In this document: positions 23,444-34,886 of the stretch, one piece after another
How positions within the stretch are numbered: the first letter of the stretch is position 1
How the letters are laid out: every line of letters begins with the position of its first letter
Source of the DNA: Limnoperna fortunei
Taxonomy: Eukaryota > Mollusca > Bivalvia > Mytilida > Modiolidae
Assembly: GCA_944474755.1 (NCBI GenBank)
Contig: OX104116.1
Span: forward strand, 7,939,547-8,003,546
Direction of reading: 5' to 3'
Length of the DNA stretch: 64,000 nucleotides
Made by a program: the position numbers and the translations under genes
Notes under the pieces: model-generated
What the model was told of the DNA's origin: nothing
The model's input: the letters and a program-made list of their open reading frames with translations, nothing else
Database searches by the model: none

Positions 23444-24100
23444 TGTAGAGGCCAATTCAGAAATTACTTGTTTCATTCAATCTGTTTTTATTTTTTAGAT
23501 AAATTAAATAATTTAATTTAAAGGGTTTGGTAATAATGTTAAATTTCATGCTTATGATTTCACTGGTTTAATCTGGTTTAAGGTAGGATGAATAGTGGAT
23601 TCGAATACTACTCACCCCTTCTTATTGGTCATGTTAATTTTCCTTTGTAATTTTTTCTTATTTAACTCTTGATATTAAAATTTATTTTATTCTTGACTTT
23701 GGTTTTGAGATACATTTCCAGCAATCTTTCTTTCGATTAGAATGCCAGAAGATACAAATATGGTATGTTTACTTTTTGTACATTTTGAAAATTATAAGAT
23801 ATTTTGATCAAAGTAATGTAATTAGTTTTTGTGAAAGGATAAATATATGTATCAAGTTTGTTTCCCAACTGATCAATGGCAATTTTTATTATGCATTTTG
23901 ATGAATAAGGTTATCTATTTTATAATCTCTAATAGTTAAATTAGTTTAATATTTTCTTAAATTATTATTGAAATTTGTATGTATGATTTATCTTTTTGAA
24001 ATACACAGATTGTAGAATATGTTTTTATGATGTTTATATTTCATTTCAGTCAATCTCATCTGTTATAATTTGGATATTATCTTGAATAAAGTATGTGATA
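23444..24100 (+). other. Probable 3' LTR region of the BEL/Pao element
   Basis: The sequence after the polypurine tract begins TGTAGAGGCC. An AATAAAG signal occurs at about 24084. The end of the LTR cannot be placed because no 5' LTR exists in the window for comparison; the end coordinate given is a guess. Confidence 0.35.
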
Positions 24101-24337
24101 TAATAGATGTGAATTCTCATTTCGCCTGGCATAGAATCTTATAACCAATCTTACCATGGCAGTGATTAGATTATTCCAACACATATGGAGAAAAAGCTCC
24201 CAACTTTGGGCAAGAATCATAAGTGAATAAAAAAATACCGAGGAAACTGTCATTACTTGATTTTGCAAATACTACGGGGAGTACTTTAAATAAATCTAAG
24301 GTGACGTACCGTTGATAACTATTTACCGTAATTTTTT

Positions 24338-24494
24338 GATAACATAACTGACTAACGAGTACTTACCCTGGTGTCTTTTAGTGACCAATTGATAACATAA
24401 CAGACTAATGAGTACTTACCCTAGTGTCTTGTGACCAATTGATAACATAACTGACTAATGAGTACTTACCCAGGTGTCTTTTAGTGACCAATTG
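24338..24494. repeat. 50-53-bp tandem repeat, three copies
   Basis: Copies start at 24338, 24391 and 24441 with GATAACATAACTGACTAA, and each includes GAGTACTTACCC and GTGACCAATT. The middle copy is three bases shorter. Confidence 0.9.
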
Positions 24495-24699
24495 CACACA
24501 GATTTATTTTAATAAACATTGACTTATACATGTACAATTACCACAAGAGAATAATCCGTACAACAGAAATGGTGGGATTAAAATTAGTTTTATAATATTA
24601 TTTACACGATGGATTATTAGTGTTAGTGTGGGATTAAAATTAAAATATTTTCTACTGTAATAAAACTATCGTACATTTTAATTAAATGTACTTCATTTC

Positions 24700-25778
24700 G
24701 TTAGTTTAAACATATTTTATTTGCTCAAAAATGCAAATAGGATTAGACATAAGTAAAACAAACTTCAAGTCTTCTCCAAATATACAATATATTACCGTCA
24801 AGAACGTTCGTGGAGCATGCATACAATTTAATACAAATAATAGTATATTATACGTGTAAGATAAAATATGTACATGGAGAAAGAGAGAAGGTATAAGGAA
24901 AGAAAAGGAAAATTTTTTTACAGATAATAGAAAAATAAATAACAAGTATGGGGTGATAATGTGTGTGATTTAGAAACCCTGTTTTCAGTGCATTAAGGAA
25001 TTAAGAATCTTTCTGACGTTTTGAAACACTTAAATACATGTTTAAAAATTTGTGCGTTCTGCTCGGAGGACAATAACGAAAGGAAATTAGGAAACGAATC
25101 TTCACGGTCCATTAAGACAGGATGGATCAGAAATAAAATAAACTCGGTAAAGGTAACAGTTTATATATGAAGCTAAGTATCTTAGTTGGGTAAGGACAAT
25201 ATTGAATTGTCGCTGTCCATATTCATAATGTTTCGGAACTTTTCGATATGGGTTCAGGTTTTTTAGTTCAGATTTAAATTTAAAGATAGATTTTTGGACA
25301 TCAAGGATTCACACATCTATAGTTAGCGTTACAGTGAGTGTCTATCCGACGGTTTTTGAATTTAACAATTGTTTTCCATAGTTAAAGGCGTTTTGAAATG
25401 CGGCTTAATTTTCATTTTGATAAAGCGATCTTCAATACTAAATTTGACCTTGTTTTGAACGGAAGGGTACGTAAGGAAAATTCCATTGTTGTCTAATCGA
25501 AATCCTTCGGGTAATGTCGTCTGCAGTTGAGGAGGGAAAAGTCTCGCGGTTTGTCCGAATACCATTGTGCGTTACGAAAGGAGACGAACGTTTGTAAACA
25601 AAATTAGATCCCTTTAGAAACAAAAATGGCTGACTTCCTATGGAAATTCGATCCATTAAATTGAAAATTCAGCCCCATTTCTAAACGTCGTTTAATTGTG
25701 GAAAATAATTGTGGATTTCAAAAACAATAATCCGAGATCTACAAAAGGACCATAAACTCGACCAAACGCGGTAAGCAG
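24700..25778 (-). other. LINE 3' part, coding sequence not readable
   Basis: Between the thumb region and the shared 3' terminus no clear LINE protein is readable. The short open frames at 25362-25565 and 25438-25656 are unrecognised and may belong to an insertion or to a rapidly decayed region. Confidence 0.4.
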
Positions 25779-26503
25779 TTAACATTTTGTCAGGCAACAA
25801 CCCGCCGGACAGACACTGTAACGTTTATTATAAGCTGTTCCATTGTCGAATAGTTGACGGTATGAAAGATTCACGGACAGTCTAAATATAGGATGCACTG
25901 ACGTGGTTTGTATATTTTGCGGTATTAAATTACAAAGATATGCTGATGCAGAACAATGTTGTCTATTTAATTTATATTTAAGTTTCCTGAGTACGTTCTG
26001 GTGCCTAGAAATATTACTTATAATATTTTCAGTATGCATGTTCCACTTAGCATCACTGCTAAAGTACGTGACTCCTAGATGTTTATGAAATTTAGTAACT
26101 GGAATATCTGTGTCATTTAGTGTAAACCTTATATCTGGTGGTAATATATTTGAGAATAACATTATTTCTGTTTTGTCAAGGTTTACCGACATTAACCATT
26201 TTATTGACCAATCGTACAGCTCTCTCAAATCGTGATCAGTCACAGATTGTATCTATGAAACGTAATAGCTAGAATGGCTGAACGACGTGTCATCAGCAAA
26301 AAGTCTGCAAGCGAAACAAGATTTTCAGCTATATCATTTATATAAATAATAAATAATAACGATCCTAGTACGGATCCTTGAGGAACACCAGCATATACAT
26401 TGCAAAGATCCGACGACGATTGCTTAATAACTCCCTGTTGCTTATTATTTAAATAGTATTTAAACAATTCTAATAAATTTTCGTTCACACCATAGGATTT
26501 CAA
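25779..26503 (-). pseudogene. LINE reverse transcriptase palm and thumb
   Basis: The frame ending at 26240 contains GVPQGSVLGSLLFIIYIND, RT motif 4-5 of non-LTR elements. The catalytic FADD box follows at about 26285-26305 in a shifted frame (sequence reads LFADDTSF). The next open frame (26243 to 25779) has WLMSVNLDKTEIMLFSN and FHKHLGVTYFSSDAKW, the thumb side of the domain. So there is at least one frameshift at the active site, and the enzyme is dead. Confidence 0.85.
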
Positions 26504-27984
26504 GTTATATAATAATCCTTCATGCCAAACTTTGTCGATTGCTTTAGAAAAATCACAGAAAACAAAACAGTTTATTTCCTTCTTCTCGAGTAAATTTATA
26601 TATTTCTAACATTCTAGGAAGAAAGCCAGACTGATATTTATATAGTATATTATTTCTTTGCAAGTGGTTAAAAACATATTTATAAATGTTCCATATTTAT
26701 AAATTTATAACGTTCCATTATCTTCCCTGCGAAGCTAATGAGGGACATTTGTATATAATTAGACGGCATTGAGTTATTATATCAACCATTTTTTATTACA
26801 ATATTATATAAATGTATACTTGTTCTGGTTTAAAATCCGGGAGAGAAACATTTTCATCCTCTAATGAGGAAATTTGGCAAAAATACCTTAAAATAACTTT
26901 CATTTCTCGTCGTCCCCATAGACTGCATCTCCTAAACTATGATCTTCGATAATATTTTGAAGTGGGGGTATATTAGAAAAGGCTTTATTATATTTGATAA
27001 GCATTTAATAATTTTCCAGTATGTTTTAGAGTTTGCAGCATTGTGTAGTATAATATTATCAAGATTCTTTTCAAAATTTCCTTTGCAGCTTTTTTTCAAG
27101 TTAATCACATTATTCCTTTGTTTCTTATACTTATTGAGATCTGCTGGTTTTTTTAGATTTAAATGGTTTTTTTCTAAATCGATCTCTTCTACGGATTTCT
27201 CTCCTAAGTTCGTTGTGGAACCATGGCTTATCACTATTTCGTATGGTTACTATTTTAGATGGAATGCTTTCCTTAGCGATGTCAAGAAACGCGTTGGTAA
27301 ATATAAAACAAATTTCGCCGACGTCCTCGACATCAGCAAAAACTCCAATCCAATTTGTAGAGTCCACTTTTCTTGAAAATTTATCAATATCTGTTTTAAT
27401 GAATTTGATAGATATATAGGAAATATTAAAAATATTATTCTTGCATCATGATCACTTACATCAGGAGGTACTTTGAAAAGTCCGAATGTACATAATGGAT
27501 GTAGTCACTTTTTATAATTGGGTCAGTGTACTACTATGATCTGTCACCCGAGTGGGCTTATCGGTTAAATTCGTTAAATTGAAAAGGTTCATTGTTTCAA
27601 TTAATTTATTATTGTGAGAATTAAATAAATCAGAATTAAAATCACAATGTTTCCATTAATCCGGTAACCTAAACTTATTGCAGGATTAAGTCGTGTCCAG
27701 AAGTCATTGTCCGTCCATTCGGGTCGATAAGTACAACAAAGTAAAAATAGTTTACCTGTACTTTAATTTCTACCCAAAGCGATTCATTAGTGTGGTTTTC
27801 AGAGTAATTGACAAATCATCCTTTACATAGATTAGAAGCCGCCGCAAGATTTGTTGCGATCCTTACGAAGTTTATTTGAATCTAGATGGGTTTCAGTTGT
27901 AGTAACTAGATCAAACTCATCCGTGAATTTTCGAGAAAGGAGAGTATGTTTCTTATACTACGAATATTCAAATTACCTGATTGA

Positions 27985-28269
27985 GATTGTATTCTGTTTG
28001 TTTGTTTGTTTGAATGGAGTTTTAACGCCACTTTCAGCAATTTTTGAGCAATATCATGGCGTCCAGTTTATATTGGGGGGGGGGGGGGGGAAGCCGGAGC
28101 ACCCGGAGAAAACCCCCGAACTGCGGTAATAAAACTTGCAATCCTTGTCAATTAAGATTGGAGTCGAGTACAACCTACCTGCAGTGAGAACCGAGCCCAC
28201 AATCTCAGTGTTGACAGACCACGTGATCAATAGTGAACGAACTACCTTAACCACTCGGCCACCGATGCC
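27985..28269 (-). repeat. Full-length tRNA-derived SINE with TSD
   Basis: On the minus strand it begins GGGCATCGGTGGCCGAGTGG, with an A-box-like block of the Leu/Ser tRNA type at 28251-28261. A B-box-like region is at about 28181-28195, followed by the core blocks shared with the other copies and a (CAAA)n tail at about 27992-28010. A G run lies at 28075-28091. CCTGATTGA flanks it at 27976-27984 and 28270-28278. It is inserted in the 5' part of the LINE endonuclease region. SINEs of this general type (for example RUDI) are known from molluscs; I have not verified the family name. Confidence 0.85.
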
Positions 28270-28278
28270 CCTGATTGA

Positions 28279-28768
28279 ATTATGTGAGACATTGGATCCA
28301 ATATTTCCAAAGTCAAGGATAAAATGTAAAACAAACAAACAGCATTTACATATGGATTAAAACTTTGAAGTAGGGAGAGGGAGACGACGAGTTATGAACA
28401 CTTTAAATTGGTGAATAGTATATCTTTTTATGAACTTACATGATAATATATTTTAACATTTCTGTGGGTGCAGCGATACGTTATGTGAAATATCCCAATG
28501 GCCGCCCCGTATATTCCAATGCAATTATCAATTGGGTTTCAGCATAGTAATCGTGGTTAACGGATAGCCTATCATAAAGCACAAAGTAGAATCACACAAA
28601 TCATCACTTTAAGGAAAAAAGAAGAAGGCGTAATAACACAATATAAGAAAAATATTTAGATATGAGATGTGACATTCAATTTTGGGAAAGAGATTTTTAC
28701 AATTATTTATAATGCGCACAAATGCAATGTCTATACCTTATTATATCAAATGTTCTCACAAGATGATC
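28279..28768. other. Intergenic or LINE 5' side, nothing recognised
   Basis: AT-rich; could include more of the LINE upstream of the SINE insertion, but no coding motif is readable. Confidence 0.35.
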
Positions 28769-28781
28769 TACATGGACTATA

Positions 28782-29005
28782 TTATTTTGTTTGTTTGAAT
28801 GATGTTTAACGCCACTTTCAGCATTTTTCAGCTATATCATGGCGTCCAGTTTTTATTGGGGGAGAAATCCGGAGTACACGGAGAGAACCCCCGACCTTCA
28901 GTAGGAAAACTGGCAATCCTTGTCATTTAAAATTGTAGTCGAGTACACCCTGCCCGCATTGAGACTCGATCCTGCAACCACAGTGTTGACAGACCACGTG
29001 ATCAA
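28782..29005 (-). repeat. SINE copy, 5'-truncated, 13-bp TSD
   Basis: Same family as at 27985. The exact duplication TACATGGACTATA occurs at 28769-28781 and 29006-29018. The B-box-like GGATCGAGTC reads on the minus strand near 28965, while the A-box part of the head is absent, so the copy starts inside the tRNA-like region. Confidence 0.9.
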
Positions 29006-29018
29006 TACATGGACTATA

Positions 29019-29357
29019 GCTTCAGAAACATATATACATCAATGACATCAATATTAACAAACAAAAACACTTAAAAAAATAGACAGATTAACGAAAAACA
29101 TATCAGTCAATACAATGTATACAATGACAAGACAAACATGCATTTATAGCACATTATAATTGAAAAAAAACAACAACTCAAAGCACACATAAAAAAGCGT
29201 ACATTTGTTTATATGTTACACAATTTTAAAATGTCAGAGGCATACTTATGATACACCATAAATGTGAGGTTCATTCGGATACGAGTATTGTTTGAAGTAT
29301 ACTTACGACAGCTGCAGATTTTCTACGAAAAATTGCGTATTGTATAACAGGGGTATT
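29019..29357. other. Intergenic, nothing recognised
   Basis: AT-rich DNA between the SINE and the LINE insertion; the open frame starting at 29292 is target DNA that reads into the LINE by chance. Confidence 0.5.
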
Positions 29358-29370
29358 ATATTCAGGAATT

Positions 29371-30849
29371 GTTGCTTTATTGATTATAGTACTGCTTTTG
29401 ACAGTTTGGTACACTCAAAATTGTGGCAAAGATTGGTGAGATGCGGTTTAACAGGAAAGCTTTTGATTGTGATTAAATCTATGTACCAACAATTAAAATC
29501 TTGTGTTAAGTTAAATGGTCATTTTTCAAATTTCTTTAGTTATACTGTAGGGTTAATGCAAGGTGAATCTTTATCACCCTTGTTATACTCATTGTACGTA
29601 AACGATATGGAGACTGAATTTATTAATCAAAATTGTAAGTCATATGAGTTAAAAATGTTAAAATTATACTTACCGATGTATGCGGACGACATGGTGTTAT
29701 TTAGTGAAAATGCAAATGACTTACAAACTATGATAGACACTGTTAATGCATATTCTATTGAATATAATTTGTACATAAACTTGTCAAAGACAAAAGTTGT
29801 AATATTTAGAAATAGAGGGAAGATCAAACCAGACGAAAGGTGATTAAATTGATATATGTAATGAATTTACATATTTGGGTGTTTAGTTTTATTATACTGG
29901 GATTTTTAGAAATACTCAAAGGAAATTGTCTAAACAAAGTCGTAAAGCAGTTTTTCATTTGTTTAATAAAATACAAGATGATTATTATAATGTTGAAACC
30001 TTATAGATTTATTTGATACTTATGTAGCAAGTATACTCAACTATGGTTCTGAAGTTTGGGGGCATCATAAAGCCCCTGATATAGAAAAGGTTCAGTTGTA
30101 TTTCCTCAAGCGCATTTTAAAGGTCAGAAAAAGTACCACTAGTAATATGGTATATAGTGAATTAGGTAGATATCCTATGTATATAGAAAGGGAATATAAG
30201 ATGGTAAAATATTGGTCAAAGTTGATAAAGACAGAAAATTGTATTTTACGAAACTGCTATGAAAATATGTATGAATATTGTCAAAGAAATATAAACGATT
30301 CACTCAATTGGTGTTGTAAAATAAAAAATATATTATGTAAATATGGTTTCCAATATATATGGTTGAATCAAAGTATTGTGAATGTGGATTTATTTCTGAG
30401 TGATATCAAACAAAAAATGAAAGATACTTTTATATGTGAAATAACCTCTTATTTTGAAGAGTCTAGTAAATGTCAGTTATATATATATTTATGAACAACA
30501 TACATTACAATACTACTTAGAGAAACATGTTTATTTTATCTACAAACCTTATATAGGTAAATACAGAGTTTGTGCTCATAATTTGAATATTGAAACTGGT
30601 CGATACTATAATGTAAATAGAAATGATAGGTTGTGTACTCAGTGTAAAAGTTTTTCAGTTGAAGACGAGTATCATTTTATCCTCAAATGTGATAAATATA
30701 CAGATTTAAGAAAGAAATTTATAAAGAAATATTATTGCAGAAATCCATCTATGTTTAAATTGACACAGTTATTATCTTTCCAAAATGTAAAGGAACTTAA
30801 TAACCTCGGAAAATATCTAAAATTAGCAGAAAGACTGCGGCTGTCATAA
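29371..30849 (+). pseudogene. LINE RT and C-terminal domain remnant
   Basis: The open part to 29843 has the RT motifs FIDYSTAFDS (first Asp), QGESLSPLLYSLY and YADDMVLF (catalytic Asp pair), then YINLSKTKVVIF. After stops and at least one frameshift (29844-30050), NYGSEVWGHH and VQLYFLKRILKVRKST continue the thumb. A second shift lies in the AT run at about 30476-30492. The end carries CTQCKSFSVEDEYHFILKC, the C-terminal Cys/His motif, and a stop at 30849. Few disruptions and an intact TSD suggest a fairly recent insertion. Confidence 0.9.
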
Positions 30850-31028
30850 TTAATAAATGTGTTACAATATTTGACATGCAAAAAATTTTTGTCACGCTCT
30901 GCATATTGTAACTTTATGCATAATTTATGGTGTTTTGCAAATATTTATGTTGTAACTATATTCATTCATAATATGTATACTTATATGCTGTATTGCATTT
31001 AGTAATAAAATCTTATCTTATCTTATCA
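29371..31028 (+). mobile_element. 5'-truncated LINE insertion with 13-bp TSD
   Basis: ATATTCAGGAATT is repeated exactly at 29358-29370 and 31029-31041 and bounds the insertion. The 5' break falls inside the RT domain (the element starts at CFIDYSTAFDS). The 3' end has AATAAAATCTTATCTTATC, a short CTTAT-repeat tail. This is the expected product of target-primed reverse transcription that stopped early. The family differs from the TTTAAACTA-ended LINEs in the window, because motifs such as GLMQGESLSPLLYSLYVND differ. Confidence 0.95.
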
Positions 31029-31041
31029 ATATTCAGGAATT

Positions 31042-31621
31042 AAAAGCAAAATTGTACTATTTCATAACCCTAATAACTGTTTACTACTAATAATAAGATT
31101 AAATCATAATACTGAACACATGATACGTTTTCATTTTAAAGATCTCTATCTACTTAGTAGCGTATATAGACAAAGATACGATTTTTAAGATACAATACTT
31201 ATATTTATACTTATATATACATTGCGAGAAACTCTAAAGTTATCGAATGAACCAACAATATATTAAAGTAGTATTTTATTGAGAATGATATAGGCAAATT
31301 GCGCAATGTTTTGTCTTCAAACATGAAAGCTTTACCTGCTGTACATTTCAAGACGTATTAATAGAAAAATGTAACGGCTAAATAAACTGATCAAACTCGT
31401 TTTACTGGACATCCGGACATTCAACGGTGTTTAGACGGTGATTGGGTAGGTCTGTTATTAAAAACGCCTGAATCATGTTAGTTTAAATTGTGTGGTAAGT
31501 GTTTGTTGAAACAGTTAAGTACTGCATAATTAATGCATTTGTTGTCACACAGAGAATACATAAAATCAATTAAACCAATCAAACAAGCAAACATACACAT
31601 TTTGAATGCCATTTAAGCATA
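31042..31621. other. Intergenic, nothing recognised
   Basis: AT-rich; no supported feature. Confidence 0.4.
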
Positions 31622-31840
31622 TTATTCGTTGATTTGCTGCGAGTTACGATTTGGAGAGCGATTATGATCCGAGACAGACCGTGTTGGACTACGGTTACGA
31701 TTTACACTGCGTTCTATGACTAATATGTCGTCATATGTATTAATTATTTTCTTCCTGCTATCCTGAGTTGTTTTAACGTATATGCGGCCGTCCGATGTCC
31801 AATAAGCATGAATCTGAGTGTTACGCTTTAGCTCGGACAA
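31622..31840 (-). pseudogene. Possible LINE ORF1 C-terminal fragment
   Basis: A 72-codon frame has YWTSDGRIYVKTTQD followed by a linker and an Arg/Ser/Asn-rich tail (NRNRSPTRSVSDHNRSPNRN). A W-T-x-D-G-x-I-x-V-K segment of this kind is found in ORF1-type proteins of invertebrate LINEs, and the basic tail suits nucleic-acid binding. No zinc knuckle or polymerase is attached. Identification is tentative. Confidence 0.4.
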
Positions 31841-32122
31841 TCACTTTGTCAGACCTGTTCTAAATGACGTGATATTTAGTAATGAAAATACCATCGTCAT
31901 TGCCCCTGAAAACCTTTTTGTTGGAAAATACACTGTTTTTTGTTCGATACGACATGAATCTAACTATTACTTTTGACTTCCCATTGTTTTCATATCCCCA
32001 TATCTCGGAACCATATAGTAAGATTGGCTCAACGAGGCTATCAAAAAATGTTAATTTGGATGTCGATAGGTAAAATCAAATATATAATTTTTTGTCGAAC
32101 TTGGCTTTCTGTGCTTGTTCTA

Positions 32123-32352
32123 TCATTTTGGTTTTTGGAGGTTTTTTTTGTAGGTCTCGCAAGTTCTCGCGCCCCCGGCGACCAACATAATGTGGCAGAA
32201 GACACGCCATTGAAGCTGTCGTGGGTTATTTAGGTCAACTTGATCATACATATATATAATCATGTCAGCAGCGTTAATAGGATGATGGTGTTCAACCCCA
32301 CTGCCTTGACGTTGTAGGTCTGCGAACACAGCAGAAAATACTTTTTCTGACT
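32123..32352 (-). pseudogene. Crypton-like tyrosine-recombinase (DUF3504-type) fragment
   Basis: The frame has VFADLQRQGSGVEHH, PINAADM and LNNPRQLQWRVFCHIML in the order of the DUF3504-like region found in Crypton-derived proteins (the KCTD1/ZMYM/QRICH1 group). The catalytic Arg/His/Tyr part that should follow is not seen; the end reads GARTCETYKK and stops. A stop lies directly upstream at about 32355. So only about 70 codons remain. The match rests on recalled family wording. Confidence 0.5.
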
Positions 32353-32740
32353 ACTTAAAAGCACGGTCTGTGTTTAGTTCCTTTAATAAAACCTCCAATT
32401 TCATGTTTTTTATCGGATATTGATATTTTATGTTTTTACTGAAATGTTAGGTTTCATCTTTAAACGCATTTTTCCGTACGCAAATTCCGCAAGAAAATCG
32501 TGCGGAATGTTTAAGTTTGATATATTTACATTACGTATGTCTTTCATCGATATCCTAGATTTCTATTCGTTCAAATCGTTACATATGACGTAGAATCATT
32601 CTTTGTATTTCTCAATGAAACCGGTAGCGATCACGGAAGAGCACGAGCACGCGGATTAATTGAAATCGACAAAAATACATTGTGCAGGTTAAATTAGGAC
32701 CTCTACATTTTTTAAATGAAATATATTTAAAGTAGATATG

Positions 32741-32882
32741 AGAATTGCATTCATTCTTTTGAAGTTTCGTTGACGTTAGAAAGCGTTGACCGAAGCACAT
32801 TTTCAACCGCGCTTCATTGAAAATGTGCTTCGGTCAACGCTTTCATACTTCAATGAAATTTCAAAAGAATGCATTCAATTCT
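32741..32882. repeat. Fold-back palindrome
   Basis: Arms of about 65 bp, AGAATTGCATTCATTCTTTT... and ...TTTTGAAAATGTGCTTCGG..., are reverse complements with an almost perfect inner part (AAGCGTTGACCGAAGCAC on one side) around a 12-bp loop at about 32806-32817. No certain target duplication. Confidence 0.85.
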
Positions 32883-33474
32883 TAAATGAAAAACGTTTGG
32901 ACAGACATGCAAACTATGCTATACTAAAATAAAAATGTCTAAATTTTCTAAAAATTGACCTACCTTAGTATACCGAGGATGTTTAAAGTCCTATGAGAAG
33001 CTTTATTTGAGATACCCTTTCACTCCCATTTGTTTCAAAGGCCGACCCCATTCAAATCTTTCTTATGGCTTTGTTTTTGACGAAACGAATTCGTCATTTG
33101 TTACAATTACGACAAATTTTATTTGCTTTTCCATAAAATATAACTTGATTCTATAATTTTGATTTACCGTTAAATTCAAAATGTCAACTACCAGTAAAAT
33201 TTTGCGTCGATTTTTCAAACATGGATAACTTAATAAGTGAACATAGTTTCATTTATTGAAAACAGGTGTAGTCTTTTTGTTTATGTTAGTTTCGTTTTAT
33301 TATATAGATAGAGATGAAATATCGAATTTTCAGAGTGACAGAAATCACGGTAAATCACATTGGAAAATTATCGTTTATTTTCACTCTAGGGTTTTCCCGC
33401 CAGATATTCATCCGCCGTTCATAAAATTTAGGATTAAGCATTAAAATTTTACGAAAACAATTTTGATCTATATA
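32883..33474. other. Intergenic, nothing recognised
   Basis: AT-rich; short open frame at 33256-33444 has no recognisable feature. Confidence 0.4.
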
Positions 33475-33628
33475 ATAAATAGGATAATCAATTGGGCATC
33501 GTGAATATCCAAAATATGATCACTCGTGCCGCATAAAGCATCAGATTAAACTCGTTTAATCAGATGCGTTATGCGGCACTCGTCATCATATTTTGGATAT
33601 TCACTCCGCCCAATTAATTATCCTATAA
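33475..33628. repeat. Fold-back palindrome
   Basis: About 75-bp arms with AGGATAATCAATTGGGC outside, TGAATATCCAAAATATGAT in the middle and GATTAAACTCGTTTAATC at the centre with only a 2-base loop. Arms differ at a few sites, so the copy is not newly formed. Confidence 0.9.
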
Positions 33629-34730
33629 ATATTTCACGTGTTAAAATATACAGAACTTATAAAAAATGTGCTCATAGAAAATTCAACTGACCGATAAAAC
33701 CTTGCATTTCCAATAATAATAAAAAAAAATGTAAAAGACCGATGAAAATGATAAATATAAACGTGAAACGGGAAGTTTTATGTTATAGAACTGGGTCCTT
33801 GTTAATGTCAGTCTCACAAAAAGTTTCAATAAATCTGTTTAGAGAATGTCTTATTGTCATAAGAGAACTCTTCTTATACAGGCCGGGCCTCCGCATACAA
33901 TTTTCAATTTGTCAAGCGTGTCCTTGTCATAGTCTTCGAAAAGAGAGATCAAGGTCCTTGTCCATCAGATACTTCCTAAATAATCGTACTGCTTGCTCTG
34001 TTGACCAACGGGTGTTTTAGCATCTTTTCCGTCTACTATTTTATGTAGTTCACCATTTTTGTTATGTCTGCAAATCGTCTTTTATTATTTGTTCGTCAAA
34101 CATTGCTGCATGTAAACAAAAACTGATGGCGTAATTTGATGACGTCCTTTTTGCGGAAGTGAAACGATCGGTTAAAAGGGTATAAAAATAGAAAGTGGAT
34201 TTTTGTTCTTGTACCACAATAGCCAGCCGTGCAATATCAAGGCAATCGTGCATTATCCCCGTTTCAGTATTATTCCTGAAATATGATTAGTCAGTTACAC
34301 GTCTTTACAAAACCAATATACCCGGGCGTTACAAAGTCATATACCCGGGTGTTGCTAACCGTTTAGTTGCACAATAGTAAGGAAGATGCTTTTATATTAT
34401 AAATGGTAAATGGGCTTGCGTCATATACAGGATGATGAAATCTTGGACAAAAGGTCCAAATGTGTTTTATTTTCAGCAGAAAAAACAAAAGATATACAGT
34501 TTGACAAACAACGGTCTCGCACCATGACGTCTCTTCAAGACATTCGAATCCAACCACAAAAAAACAACTGTTGTTTTTTAAAGAACTGTAGGGTAGAACC
34601 CCACACCTAGTAAACAAGCATTGTTTTTACCAAATTTCAATCAAACTTTCTTTGATAGTAAAGAAAACGTTACGTTAAAGTCCGCCATTGCGCTGACAAT
34701 CTACCCAAAAACCATTATTTCAAATAAAAA
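33629..34730. other. Intergenic; unrecognised open frames
   Basis: The plus-strand frame 33742-34020 ends in a Cys-containing segment (FSICQACPCHSLRKE) that might be a degraded exon, but I cannot assign it. TATACCCGGG occurs twice (about 34318 and 34341). No other feature seen. Confidence 0.35.
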
Positions 34731-34886
34731 CCGGGAATAAATTCGTTATACACGTTTTTTTCCGTAGATATGGAGATTTTAACACCTTCAGCACCCCTGT
34801 ACACCCTTTGGCTTCGTCTCAGGGCGTACTTGTGTTAAAATCTCCATATTTATGAATTTTAACGTGTATAACTAATAAATACGGGA
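34731..34886. repeat. Fold-back palindrome with longer loop
   Basis: Outer arms GTTATACACGTT (34745-34756) and AACGTGTATAAC (34861-34872), and inner arms ATATGGAGATTTTAACAC (34768-34785) and its exact complement (34832-34849), with a 46-base loop that contains no palindrome. Weaker pairing extends to about 34731 and 34886. Confidence 0.85.

Larger units (their letters stand above)
24696..27975 (-). mobile_element. Long decayed LINE (EN, RT, 3' end)
   Basis: Read on the minus strand, LINE ORF2 pieces appear in order. The endonuclease start has LNIRSIRN (about 27965) and ETHLDSNKLRKD (about 27880). The endonuclease end has LTDKPTRVTDHSSTL (about 27550) and PPDVSDHDA (about 27450). A linker follows with KPWFHNELRREIRRRDRF (about 27200) and SKTYWKIIK (about 27000), and then the RT palm. 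The 3' end at 24696 is AATAAAATATGTTTAAACTA. Frameshifts and stops are frequent. It is nearly full length for ORF2, but ORF1 is not seen and a SINE sits at its 5' side. Confidence 0.8.

Noticed and set aside
28240..28269. Functional tRNA gene
   Set aside because: The A-box-like block is part of a SINE; no acceptor stem or anticodon arm can be formed.
33742..34020. Plus-strand frame with a CxxCxC segment as a degraded exon
   Set aside because: It loosely recalls Cys-rich ends of large receptor-like proteins, but no motif was firm enough to name; left as unrecognised.
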